Positions 1 to 12,375 of a DNA stretch of 64,000 nt are shown piece by piece. A program made the position numbers and the translations under genes. The notes under the pieces are model-generated. The model was not told where the DNA came from, ran no database searches, and saw only the letters and a program-made list of their open reading frames with translations. The DNA lies in the NCBI RefSeq assembly GCF_964340395.1, contig NC_135557.1, forward strand, positions 5,733,216 through 5,797,215. Reading direction: 5' to 3'. Every line of letters begins with the position of its first letter. Positions within the stretch are counted from its first letter, which is position 1. The DNA comes from Glandiceps talaboti. Its lineage: Eukaryota; Hemichordata; Enteropneusta; Spengelidae.

Positions 1-3000
1 CTACTACAGTAGTGATATCACTGGTAAATTAGTAACCCTACCCTAGTCATAAACACAGGACTACTACAGTAGTGATATCACTGGTAAATTAGTAACCCTA
101 CCCTAGTCATAAACACAGGACTACTACAGTAGTGATATCACTGGTAAATTAGTAACCCTACCCTAGTCATAAACACAGGACTACTACAGTAGTGATATCA
201 CTGGTAAATTAGTAACCCTGCCCTAGTCATAAATACAGAACTACTACAGTAGTGATATCACTGGTAAATTAGTAACCCTACCTTAGTCATAAACACAGGA
301 CTACTACAGTAGTGATATCACTGGTAAATTAGTAACCCAACCCTAGTCATAAACACAGGACTACTACAGTAGTGATATCACTGGTAAATTAGTAATCCTA
401 CCCTAGTCATAAATACACGACTACTACAGTAGTGATATCACTGGTAAATTAGTAACCCTACCCTAGTCATAAACACAGGACTACTACAGTAGTGACATCA
501 CTGGTAAATTAGTAACCCTACCCTAGTCATAAACACAGGACTACTATAGTAGTGATATCACTGGTAAATTAGTAACCCTACCCTAGTCATAAACACAGGA
601 CTACTACAGTAGTGATATCATTGGTAAATTAGTAACCCTACCCTAGTCATAAATACAGAACTACTACAGTAGTGATATCACTGGTAAATTAGTAACCCTA
701 CCTTAGTCATAAACACAGGACTACTACAGTAGTGATATCACTGGTAAATTAGTAACCCAACCCTAGTCATAAACACAGGACTACTACAGTAGTGAAATCA
801 CTGGTAAAATTAGTAATCCTACCGTGGTGATAAATACAGGACTACTACAGTAGTGATATCACTGGTAAATTAGTACCCCTACCCTAGTCATAAATACAGG
901 ACTACTACAGTAGTGATATCACTGGTAAATTAGTAACCCTACCCTGGTGATAAATACAGGACTACTACAGTAGTGATATCACTGGTAAATTAGTAACCCT
1001 ACCTTAGTCATAAACACAGGACTACTACAGTAGTGATATCACTGGTAAATTAGTAACCCAACCCTAGTCATAAACACAGGACTACTACAGTAGTGATATC
1101 ACTGGTAAATTAGTAATCCTACCCTAGTCATAAATACACGACTACTACAGTAGTGATATCACTGGTAAATTAGTACCCCTACCCTAGTCATAAACACAGG
1201 ACTACTACAGTAGTGATATCACTGGTAAATTAGTAACCCTAACCTAGTCATAAACACAGGACTACTACAGTAGTGATATCACTGGTAAATTAGTAACCCT
1301 ACCCTAGTCATAAACACAGGACTACTACATTAGTGATATCATTGGTAAATTAGTAACCCTACCCTAGTCATAAACACAGGACTACTACAGTAGTGATATC
1401 ACTGGTAAATTAGTAATCCTACCCTAGTCATAAACACAGGACTACTACAGTAGTGATATCACTGGTAAATTAGTAACCCTACCCTAGTCATAAACACAGG
1501 ACTACTACAGTAGTGATATCACTGGTAAATTAGTAACCCTACCCTAGTCATAAACACAGGACTACTACAGTAGTGATATCACTGGTAAATTAGTAACCCT
1601 ACCCTAGTCATAAACACAGGACTACTACAGTAGTGATATCACTGGTAAATTAGTAACCCTACCCTAGTCATAAACACAGGACTACTACAGTAGTGATATC
1701 ATTGGTAAATTAGTAACCCTACCCTAGTCATAAATACAGAACTACTACAGTAGTGATATCACTGGTAAATTAGTAACCCTACCTTAGTCATAAACACAGG
1801 ACTACTACAGTAGTGATATCACTGGTAAATTAGTAACCCAACCCTAGTCATAAACACAGGACTACTACAGTAGTGAAATCACTGGTAAAATTAGTAATCC
1901 TACCCTGGTGATAAATACAGGACTACTACAGTAGTGATATCACTGGTAAATTTATAGTACCCCTACCCTAGTCATAAATACAGGACTACTACAGTAGTGA
2001 TATCACTGGTAAATTAGTAACCCTACCCTGGTGATAAATACAGGACTACTACAGTAGTGATATCACTGGTAAATTAGTAACCCTACCTTAGTCATAAACA
2101 CAGGACTACTACAGTAGTGATATCACTGGTAAATTAGTAACCCAACCCTAGTCATAAACACAGGACTACTACAGTAGTGATATCACTGGTAAATTAGTAA
2201 TCCTACCCTAGTCATAAATACAGGACTACTACAGTAGTGATATCACTGGTAAATTAGTAACCCTACCCTAGTCATAAACACAGGACTACTACAGTAGTGA
2301 TATCACTGGTAAATTAGTAACCCTACCCTAGTCATAAACACAGGACTACTACAGTAGTGATATCATTGGTTAATTAGTAACCCTACCCTAGTCATAAATA
2401 CAGAACTACTACAGTAGTGATATCACTGGTAAATTAGTAACCCTACCTTAGTCATAAACACAGGACTACTACAGTAGTGATATCACTGGTAAATTAGTAA
2501 CCCAACCCTAGTCATAAACACAGGACTACTACAGTAGTGAAATCACTGGTAAAATTAGTAATCCTACCCTGGTGATAAATACAGGACTACTACAGTAGTG
2601 ATATCACTGGTAAATTAGTACCCCTACCCTAGTCATAAATACAGGACTACTACAGTAGTGATATCACTGGTAAATTAGTAACCCTACCCTGGTGATAAAT
2701 ACAGGACTACTACAGTAGTGATATCACTGGTATATTAGTAACCCTACCCTAGTCATAAATACAGGACTACTACAGTAGTGATATCACTGGTAAATTAGTA
2801 ACCCTACCCTAGTCATAAACACAGGACTACTACAGTAGTGATATCACTGGTAAATTAGTAACCCTACCCTGGTGATAAATACAGGACTACTACAGTAGTG
2901 ATATCACTGGTAAATTAGTAACCCTACCCTAGTCATAAATACAGGACTACTACAGTAGTGATATCACTGGTAAATTAGTAACCCTACCCTAGTCATAAAT

Positions 3001-3025
3001 ACAGGACTACTACAGTAGTGATATA
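1..3025. repeat. 60-bp satellite array, about 50 tandem copies
   Basis: Head-to-tail units of 60 bp run from the first base of the window to about 3,025, so the array extends beyond the left edge. Each unit carries the perfect 12-bp palindrome AGTGATATCACT with a central GATATC. Units differ by a few substitutions, and the variants recur in blocks: variants with GAAATC and an extra A occur near 795, 1,875 and 2,540, each preceded by ACCTTAG and CCCAACC variants. This points to higher-order duplication of multi-unit blocks. A few units have 1-2 nt indels, and one near 1,950 has a short insertion. No coding potential. Seen directly in the sequence. Confidence 0.98.
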
Positions 3026-4421
3026 CTACACAGAGTTTAGTCAGTTATGTATTTTAGAATCACTCTAGGACTTGCATCAAAACACAAAACACAATCATTG
3101 ACCCCTCTATTCAAAATTTATCGACACTTTTACTTTCTGTTTCAAAAATAGGGTGACCCCCTAATCTCCACTAATCCCTACCCACCACCCCAGCTGATGA
3201 CAAAGAATGGTCCCTAATCTTTATAGAGTCTCTATTACAACCATGATTTGTGCTGGGTGATTATACATTATGCAGAACACTCAGAAATAAAGTGCATTGT
3301 CGCAAACCCCGGCCTGTTTTACGGCACCGTTCAGAACGTGCTGTCCTACAGGCCGTGAGAGCAGTCATATATAATCTAGGTATTTATACTCCTTGTGGCT
3401 CTGTACATCAACACTACAACCAATCAGATTGCCTCATGCATATCACTTGATGTACAATGCCTTGGCAAGATACTACATACACTGAAAACTAAACCCATTC
3501 ACAACCTGTAGTTATCGAAGTGTTGTTTACCATACTCTTGATTGCCGAACTGAACCTTAGTTGAACGTTGAATAAGTATGATCTTTTATATTACCACAGT
3601 GCTCTTTGACCGCACTTCAGAATGCCAGGAATGAATTCATGGCACCCGTACGTGCCCATTGTATCAGACCTTAATGTAAATTTTCAACAAATCTTTCCAC
3701 GTTCTTACTTTATAGTCTACTTTAACTCCATCATATGTTGGTTATCCTTGTAGATTTAATTGATGCTAGTATTACTAACTTTTACATGGGTGTTTTGAAT
3801 CGCCCGTTCACATTTACTCAGTGACATTTACTCAGTGCATGCACCTGTCAACATTTTTCTATTCACTATGTCTGCATGTTAGACTCACTTGATACGCTCA
3901 GAATATACCATTGTTTCAAGAGAATAGCCCTATAAACAGGCAAATTAGTCACACTGACATTCATTCAGAGTGACAGGTCAGGTATAAGTCTGAGTGTAAG
4001 TATAATTAGTCACTGATCAGCATTAGATAAATGTGTAGAGCACGGTGAACATGCTTGTACTCTAGAACACATGATTCATCGTTACATCATTTCTCCATAT
4101 TGAAATTTACATGTATTACTAATTGAAAATAACCGTCCGGCTATCATAAGATGCCAGCTGAGTTATTCTTTCGTAATATTAAAGTGGAAGACTTAACAGC
4201 TCTGCACTGTTTGTGAGAATGATAAACTATGGATATATAATTATACTGTGTAATCAAAAATACTGTCAACTATAAATTGGGTAGAATGTTTGGCCACTTG
4301 ATGAAAAATTGTAATTGGAAATGAAAACCAGTGCCAACTTAGAATTATTTAGGTTCTGTGTACGTTAGCTTGATAACAGTTGATCTACCATCATTATCAA
4401 CATTACAGCTCTACAACTTAC
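3026..4421. other. Unique or intronic sequence downstream of the 111-nt exon; contains a duplicated block
   Basis: No convincing exon is visible. The stretch from about 3,110 to 3,295 is repeated at about 10,555-10,725, and the stretch from about 4,235 onward continues the same homology at 10,732 onward. The downstream copy is contiguous, so this copy carries about 0.93 kb of extra sequence (about 3,296-4,234), or the other copy lost it. The short reading frame at 3,250-3,450 lies in the duplicated block, has no splice or codon support, and is not called as a gene. Confidence 0.6.
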
Positions 4422-4532
4422 TTTCTTTTTTAACCTTTCCTTGGGCATCTATTTCAGGTTTGCCACCTTCGTCCTCTTCGTCCCTCTTCTGAGTCTCTGT
4501 TTCTCTTGCAGTGTCAGTTTCAACAGATTTCT
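4422..4532 (-). CDS. Charged internal exon, copy 1 (symmetric phase 1-1, 111 nt)
   Basis: On the minus strand the exon begins after the acceptor ACAAATATTCAG and ends before the donor GTAAGTTG. It holds 2 + 36 codons + 1 nt, so it is symmetric in phase 1 and open throughout. The peptide is rich in Glu, Asp, Lys and Arg, contains RETETQK near its middle and ends GKVKKE. A second copy of identical length lies at 10,909-11,019 with many amino-acid differences but the same open frame, splice sites and phase. That is the pattern expected of a duplicated coding exon. I do not recognise the protein; the composition suggests a disordered or helical charged linker. It joins in phase to the 72-nt exon at 6,541-6,612. 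Further exons and the gene's start and stop were not found. Confidence 0.55.
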
Positions 4533-4964
4533 CTGAATATTTGTAAATGAACATAAATAGTAGTAAAAAAGTACTGGGATTTCATTTGGAAATGTTCCAT
4601 TTACAAAGGCCAGCAGTTTATGTGTTGAATAAACTGCTTGGCATAGATTCAGAAACTATTGATACTTATATCGTTAGTTCCAAGGTAAATAGTGACACAT
4701 TGAGTGTGTATACTCAGTGTACATGTTTACTCTCTAATTTTTATGACAGTTTATCAATATTACTGCTACAAATGAGGCAGTTAAAAAACCTGTAATTTAG
4801 AAACCCATATCTGAACGTCTTGTGACGGACACGAAAACAAATCAGAGTCGTAATAATACCAAGGTATGTATGTAACGTTACAAGCAGGTATTCAACGACA
4901 AACTGAGCTACAAACATTAAACATAACATTGTGCAATAAATTTGAACAGACAAGTTCATAATTA
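4533..4964. other. Intronic sequence flanking exon copy 1
   Basis: The sequence to about 4,730 is homologous to the flank of the other exon copy (11,020-11,210), so the duplication included intron sequence as well as the exon. No further exon is seen. Short reading frames here (for example 4,547-4,795) overlap the duplicated intron and have no support. Confidence 0.5.
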
Positions 4965-5118
4965 GGGAGTGATCAGTTTGTTTGATTTTGATGTTGTTGT
5001 TGTTGTTGTTGTTGTTGCTGTTTTTGGGGTCACTTCAATTTGGAAAACAAAGAAGGGGGTTCTCATCATGTTTACAAAGTGACGAGGGGGGGGGGGGTCA
5101 ACTTATTTTCAACAACTA
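4965..5118. mobile_element. Truncated relative of the PIF/Harbinger-like element
   Basis: It starts with GGGAGTGATCAGTTTG, preceded by TTA, matching the terminal inverted repeat of the element at 16,456-17,809. The segment that follows matches, in reverse orientation, the right end of that element: an ACAAAGAAG block, a tract like TCATCATnTTTACAAAGTGA, a long G run followed by GTCA, then CTTATTTTCAAC. The second terminal repeat is not found, so this is an end fragment inside the intron of the charged-exon gene. A short (GTT)n run lies inside it. Confidence 0.5.
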
Positions 5119-5359
5119 AAATCATTAAGCCATGCTTCTGTACTTAAATTTCCATACATTTATTATACAACAAATTATGTGCACACAATTAAACACAAAC
5201 AATAAATACTAAATAGCTATAACTATACATTCAAATATATCATAAACTCTTATATTTGTCTCTTGATACATCCAATGCATATAACGTGGAGTCAAAACAT
5301 TGCACCTTGACGTTTGTTAGAAATGACTTCTCAAAAATGTTGTATGGCTTCCCTATACT

Positions 5360-6236
5360 GTTTCATTTACTCTGTACACACCAGTCTGACACCTTGTGTT
5401 TCATTTTAAACAGGGCTTGAATTTAATTTTTGGGCTTGGTAGTCAAATTTATCCAAGTGAACTGTTTCAGCTACAATTCTCCATTGATTTCCATTGGTCT
5501 AATAGACTACTAAATAACAAAGTTGGTAGTCAAGATACAATGTTTGGTAGTCTATATGCCCTTGACTACTGCCAATTTCAAGCCCTGATTTACTGTGTAC
5601 ACACCAGACTGACACCTTGTCTGACAACTGTTTCATTTACTCTGTACACACCAGACGGACACCTTGTGTGACAACTGTTTCATTTACTCTGTACACACCA
5701 GACAGACACCTTGTATGACAACTGCTTCATTTACTCTGTACACACCAGACTAACACAGGTTGTGTGACAACTGCTTCATTTACTCTGTACACACCATAAT
5801 GACACCTTGTGTGACAACTGTTTCAATTACTCTGTACACACCAGACTGACACCTTGACTGACAACTGTTTCATTTACTCTGTACACACCAGACTGACACC
5901 ATGTGTGACAACTGTTTCATTTACTCTGTACACACCAGACAGACACCTTGTGTGACAACTGTTTCATTTACTCTGTACACACCAGACAGACACCTTGTGT
6001 GACAACTGTTTCATTTACTCTGTACACACCAGACTAACACAGGTTGTGTGACAACTGCTTCATTTACTCTGTACACACCATAATGACACCTTGTGTGACA
6101 ACTGTTTCAATTACTCTGTACACACCGTAATGACACCTTGTGTGACAACTTTTTCATTTACTCTGTACACACCAGACTGACACCTTGTGTGACAACTGCT
6201 TCATTTACTCTGTACACACCAGACTGACACCTTGTC
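5360..6236. repeat. About 47-bp minisatellite (TTTACTCTGTACACACC motif)
   Basis: Some 14-15 head-to-tail units of about 46-48 bp, each built from TTTACTCTGTACACACC, a GACACCTTG segment and TGACAACTG. The first unit (about 5,360-5,400) is separated from the rest (from about 5,588) by a hAT-like MITE. Lies within the intron between the 72-nt exon and the charged 111-nt exon on the minus strand. Confidence 0.9.
5411..5587. mobile_element. hAT-like MITE, 177 bp
   Basis: The ends are inverted: CAGGGCTTGAA at the left and TTCAAGCCCTG at the right, with further imperfect pairing inside (GTAGTCAA on the left, TTGACTAC on the right). Terminal CAGGG is typical of hAT elements. The 8-bp flanks (ATTTTAAA and ATTTACTG) agree only partly, so the target-site duplication is not clean. 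It interrupts the 47-bp minisatellite. Confidence 0.6.
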
Positions 6237-6540
6237 AAAGCATAGACAATCTCCCATCCATGGTTTATGGTCAAAGGTGACAAAAATAAGTATACCTCAG
6301 GCTATTAAAAAGAAATACATTTATATGACCCAAGTACCTTCATGGTTACCATGATGGTAAGCAAAAATAGTACTTCTGTCATGGTATGTTTTAAACCTGA
6401 GAACTGGTCACTGACATGTTACTTTTCTGTCAATTTAACAAAATCCAAACAACACACTACACACCAATCACAGTTATAAGTTTCGTGTGGTATATTATAT
6501 TTTATCAACTATATTACTTGTTGTCAAAATTTATACTTAC

Positions 6541-6612
6541 TTTTATCATCAGTGGGCTTACGTGTGCTTCCAGTCAGCTTTCTGAACTGTCGAATCAATC
6601 TCTTTCTAAAAC
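6541..6612 (-). CDS. Basic internal exon (symmetric phase 1-1, 72 nt)
   Basis: On the minus strand a strong pyrimidine-rich acceptor (TTTCTTTTTCACAG) precedes the exon and GTAAGTAT follows it. The exon has 2 + 23 codons + 1 nt and is open in phase 1, matching both 111-nt charged exons. It encodes a strongly basic segment with FRKRLIRQFRKLTG near its start and KPTDD near its end. Spliced order on the minus strand would be 11,019-10,909, then this exon, then 4,532-4,422, and all junctions keep frame. The basic amphipathic stretch could be a nucleic-acid, membrane or calmodulin-type binding segment, but the family is not recognised. Confidence 0.5.
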
Positions 6613-6699
6613 CTGTGAAAAAGAAAACATACAGTAACTTCATTTATATTACAGTGTAACTCGCGTCTTTAAAATTGTTTTTATTTTATTTTTATTTTT

Positions 6700-9600
6700 A
6701 TTTTGTGTGTGTGAATATATATTATATTATAACTGTATGTGAATATATATTACATTATAACTGTGTGTGAATATATATTACATTATAACTGTATGTGAAT
6801 ATATATTACATTATAACTGTGTGAATATATAATACATTATAACTGTATGTGAATATATATTAAATTGTAACTGTATGTGAATATATATTACATTATAACT
6901 GTGTGTGGATATATATTACATTATAACTGTGTGAATATATATTACATTATAACTGTATGTGAATATATATTACATTATAACTGTGTGAATATATATTACA
7001 TTATAACTGTATGTGAATATATATTACATTATAACTGTGTGAATATATTTTACATTATAACTGTGTGAATATATATTACATTATAACTGTATGTGAATAT
7101 ATTTTACATTATAACTGTATGTGAATATATATTAAATTGTAACTGTATGTGAATATATATTACATTATAACTGTATGTGAATATATATTACATTATAACT
7201 GTGTGAATATATATAAATTATAACTGTATGTGAATATATATTATATTATAACTGTGTGAATATATATTACATTATAACTGTGTGAATATATATTACATTA
7301 TAACTGTATGAATATATATTAAATTATAACTGTATGTGAATATATATTACATTATAACTATGTGAATATATATTACATTATAACTGTGTGAATATATATT
7401 ACATTATAACTGTATGTGAATATATATTAAATTGTAACTGTATGTGAATATATATTACATTATAACTGTGTGTGAATATATATTACATTATAACTGTATG
7501 TGAATATATATTATATTATAACTGTATGTGAATATATATTATATTATAACTGTGTGTGAATATATATTACATTATAACTGTATGTGAATATATATTATAT
7601 TATAACTGTATGTGAATATATATTACATTATAACTGTGTGAATATATATTACATTATAACTGTATGTGAATATATATTAAATTGTAACTGTATGTGAATA
7701 TATATTATATTATAACTGTGTGTGAATATATATTACATTATAACTGTATGTGAATATATATTATATTATAACTGTATGTGAATATATATTACATTATAAC
7801 TGTGTGAATATATATTACATTATAACTGTATGTGAATATATATTAAATTGTAACTGTATGTGAATATATATTACATTATAACTGTGTGTGAATATATATT
7901 ACATTATAACTGTGTGAATATATATTACATTATAACTGTATGTGAATATATATTACATTATAACTGTGTGAATATATATTACATTATAACTGTATGTGAA
8001 TATATATTACATTATAACTGTATGTGAATATATATTACATTATAACTGTATGTGAATATATATTACATTATAACTGTGTGAATATATATTACATTATAAC
8101 TGTATGTGAATATATTTTACATTATAACTGTGTGAATATATATTACATTATAACTGTATGTGAATATATATTACATTATAACTGTGTGAATATATATTAC
8201 ATTATAACTGTATGTGAATATATATCAATTATAACTGTGAATATATATTACATTATAACGGTGTGTGAATATATATTACATTATAACTGTGTGGAGAATA
8301 TATATATTACATTATAACTGTGTGGTGAATATATATTACATTATAACTGTGTGAATATATATTACATTATGTGTGTGAATATATATTACATTATAACTGT
8401 GTGAATATATATTACATTATAACTGTGTGAATATATATTACATTATGTGTGTGAATATATATTACATTATAACTGTATGTGAATATATTTTACATTATAA
8501 CTGTGTAAATATATATTACATTATAACTGTGTGAATATATATTACATTATAACTGTGTGAATATATATTACATTATAACTGTGTGAATATATATTACATT
8601 ATAACTGTGTGAATATATATTACATTATAACTGTATGTGAATATATATTACATTATAACTGTGTGAATATATATTACATTATAACTGTATGTGAATATAT
8701 ATTACATTATAACTGTGAATATATATTACATTATAACTGTATGTGAATATATATTACATTATAACTGTGTGAATATATATTACATTATAACTGTATGTGA
8801 ATATATTTTACATTATAACTGTGTGAATATATATTACATTATAACTGTATGTGAATATATATTACATTATAACTGTGTGAATATATATTACATTATAACT
8901 GTGTGTGAATATATATTACATTATAACTGTGTGGAGAATATATATATTACATTATAACTGTGTGGTGAATATATATTACATTATAACTGTGTGAATATAT
9001 ATTACATTATAACTGTGTGAATATATATTACATTATAACTGTGTGTGAATATATATAAATTAGAACTGTATGTGAATATATATTACATTATAACTGTGTG
9101 AATATATATAAATTATAACTTTATGTGAATATATATTAAATTGTAACTGTATGTGAATATGTATTACATTATAACTGTGTGAATATATATTACATTATAA
9201 CTGTGTGTGAATATATATAAATTATAACTGTGTGAATATATATTACATTATAACTGTGTGAATATATATTACATTATAACTGTGTGAATATATATTACAT
9301 TATAACTGTATGTGAATATATATAAATTATAACTGTGTGAATATATATTACATTATAACTGTGTGTGAATATATATTACATTATAACTGTGTGAATATAT
9401 ATTACATTATAACTGTGTGTGAATATATATTACATTATAACTGTGAATATATATTACATTATAACTGTATGTGAATATATATTACATTATAACTGTGAAT
9501 ATATATTACATTATAACTGTGTGAATATATATTACATTATAACTGTGTGAATATATATTACATTATAACTGTGTGTGAATATATATAATACATTATAACT

Positions 9601-9805
9601 GTATGTGAATATATATTACATTATAACTTTGTGGTGAATATATATTACATTATAACTGTGTGAATATATATTACATTATGTATGTGAATATATATTACAT
9701 TTTAACTGTGAATATATATTACATTATAACTGTGTGAATATATATTACATTATAACTGTATGAATATATATTACATTATAACTGTGTGTGAATATATATA
9801 AATAA
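6700..9805. repeat. AT-rich minisatellite, about 22-27-bp units, about 120 copies
   Basis: A 3.1-kb array of the unit TGTGAATATATATTACATTATAAC in three interspersed lengths: GTGTGAA, GTATGTGAA and GTGTGTGAA linkers before ATATATATTACATTATAACT. Interspersed variants have TAAATTGTAAC or TTTTACATT. Long reading frames across it (for example 6,877-7,068, 8,024-8,317, 8,691-8,957) are by-products of a near-27-bp period and are not genes. The array sits in the intron upstream (minus strand) of the 72-nt exon. Confidence 0.97.
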
Positions 9806-9809
9806 TATA

Positions 9810-10495
9810 ATAAAAATGCAAACACAATCAGATAAAAAAATGCAAACAAGATGAGAGGTTGAAATAAAAATGTGAACACAATTAGATAAAAATGCAAACA
9901 AAATGAGAGATTGAAATAAAAATGCTAACACAATTAGATAAAAATGCAAACAAAATGAGAGGTTGAAATAAAAATGTGAACAGAATTAGATAAAAATGCA
10001 AACAAAATGAGAGGTTGAAATAAAAATGCAAACACAATTAGATAAAAATGCAAATAAATGAGAGGTTGAAATAAAAATGTGAACACAATTAGATAAAAAT
10101 GCAAACAAAATGAGAGGTTGAAATAAAAATGCTAACACAATTAGATAAAAATGCAAACAAAATGAGAGGTTGAAATAAAAATGTGAACACAATTAGATAA
10201 AAATGCAAACAAAATGAGAGGTTGAAATAAAAATGTGAACACAATTAGATAAAAATGTAAACAAAATGAGAGGTTGAAATAAAAATGTGAACACAATGAG
10301 ACAAAAATGCAAACAAAATGAGAGGTTGAAATAAAAATGCAAACACAATGAGACAAAAATGCAAACAAAATGAGAGGTTGAAATAAAAATGTGAACACAA
10401 TGAAATAAAAATGGAGACAAAATGAGAGGTTGAAATAAAAATGTGAACACAATGAAATAAAAATGGAGACAAAATGAGAGAATAAAATGAAAATG
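9810..10495. repeat. About 54-bp minisatellite (AAATGAGAGGTTGAAATAAA motif)
   Basis: About 12-13 tandem units built from AAATGCAAACAAAATGAGAG, GTTGAAATAAAAATG and GTGAACACAATTAGATA. It directly abuts the AT-rich array. The overlapping minus-strand reading frames between 9,986 and 10,472 are artefacts of this periodicity: one is open in each frame, with repeated FIFISTSH-like peptides. Confidence 0.95.
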
Positions 10496-10554
10496 TAAAC
10501 TAAAAATAATGTTAAGACAAGTGTTTTGGCACTAATCTCACCTCATAAGGAACA

Positions 10555-11210
10555 CACTTCTACTTTCCGTTTCAAAATTAGAGTGACCCCCTACTCTCCA
10601 CTAATCTCTACCCACCACCCCAGCTGATGACAAAGAATGGTCCCTAATCTTTATAGAGTCTCTATTACAACCATGATTTGTGCTGGGTGATTATACATTA
10701 TGCAGAACATTCATAAATAAACTGGATTGCTGTGTAATCAAAATACTGTTTGGGTAGAATGTATGGACAGTTGATGAAATATTGCCATTGAAAATGAAGC
10801 CTTTACATCAGTATACAATGCCAACTTATAATTATTTAGGTCCTGTCTACGTTAGCTTTAAAACAGTTGATTTACCATCATTATCAACATTACAACTCTA
10901 CAACTCACCTTCTTTTTTAACCTTTCCTTGGTCATCTTTTTCAGGGTTGCCACTTTTGTCCTCTTCCTTCTTCTGAGTCTCCGTTTCTCTTGCAGCATCT
11001 TTTTCAACAGCAGATTTATCTGAATATTTGTAAATGAAAATAAATACGCTCTGTTTTGTTGTAAGTACTGGGAGTTTTGGAAAAATTCCATTAACAAAGG
11101 CACACAATTTATGTGTTGAATACACTGCTTGGAAAGAAACACCTCTTTGCATACATTCAGAAAAAGATTGATATATATATATCATTAGTCCCAAGGTAAA
11201 TAGTGACATG
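10555..11210. repeat. Duplicated segment (second copy, contiguous)
   Basis: This block repeats sequence found at about 3,110-3,295 plus 4,235-4,730. It contains copy 2 of the 111-nt charged exon together with intron on both sides. Divergence is moderate, with many substitutions and small indels. Confidence 0.8.
10909..11019 (-). CDS. Charged internal exon, copy 2 (symmetric phase 1-1, 111 nt)
   Basis: On the minus strand it follows acceptor ACAAATATTCAG and precedes donor GTGAGTTG. It has 2 + 36 codons + 1 nt, with the same length and phase as the exon at 4,422-4,532 and no stop. The peptide is Lys/Glu-rich, keeps RETETQK and GKVKKE in the same positions, and differs at roughly a third of the residues between and around them. 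It would lie upstream of the 72-nt exon in the same transcript. A much longer open frame that runs on into the (GA)n tract (to 11,551) is a microsatellite artefact. Confidence 0.55.
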
Positions 11211-11211
11211 A

Positions 11212-11515
<304 letters not shown>

Positions 11516-12375
11516 CTGAGCTAAAAAGGCAACATCAAGAGATGTGCCCAATTTGGGCAGAGCACAAAACCAGAGACGATATAGACGACTGTCTAGGCTG
11601 CATGAATTTCAAACTTTATATTTAATTTACTGCCTGTTTATGCAAATGGTCTTCATTGTAGTTCTAGTATATGAACACAAAATAAATTCATTGTATTGTA
11701 TTGTACTGGAAATGGTTGGTACACAAACGCAGGTCAGATATTGACAAAATGTTATTTTTTGGATTCACATTCTGATCAGAAAACATGAAATCCATCATTT
11801 TTGTTGTTTGATGTAGATTTTCGATTAGTTGTCATCGGGTTATCTATCTCACCAATTCGCCATCAGTTACGTTTTTTTTCAAATCACCATGCTATTAATG
11901 TCTGCAGTTCTTGGAATAACATTTTTCCCATCGATTTCATAATAGTTCTTGCACATCCTGGCCATGGGTGCATTCTAAAGCACAAAATGTATTGCCATTG
12001 CTTTGTCAGTACGCACATGGTACAGGACATCTACAGGCACTTTTAAAATGGTTCACGTGAAAAACAAAAGACATGGCTGATGCTCATATCGGCAAATCGT
12101 TGCATTTCGTACAGTTTCAGTACTTATTTATGACATTGGACGATTCGCACATTTAAAATATACCATTGCAATATCTTTAAGACAAGCATATATGACAAGT
12201 CATTGAGAATGACATAATTGGGTTTTAAGGAATTATCACTACTCTGATCATGCAACAACATTTGTGAACCTAAAACAAACAGACTTAGATATGTTGTGTG
12301 TGCTTGTTGGACATGGAATATGCCTCCAACAATAAAGGATTGGTTGGGTATGGGGGATCATATCACGATGAAAAT
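11516..12375. other. No recognisable gene
   Basis: Unique AT-rich sequence. Short frames at 11,544-11,744 and 11,801-12,046 have neither splice sites nor recognisable motifs. The last part (from about 12,290) may belong to the flank of the pearl-like element. Confidence 0.5.

Noticed and set aside
1-3025. CRISPR-like array
   Set aside because: Units are fully tandem with no variable spacers, and the DNA is eukaryotic.
6877-8957. Three frames with NIYYIITVCEYILHYN-type repeats
   Set aside because: Periodic by-products of the AT-rich minisatellite; no splice sites or start context.
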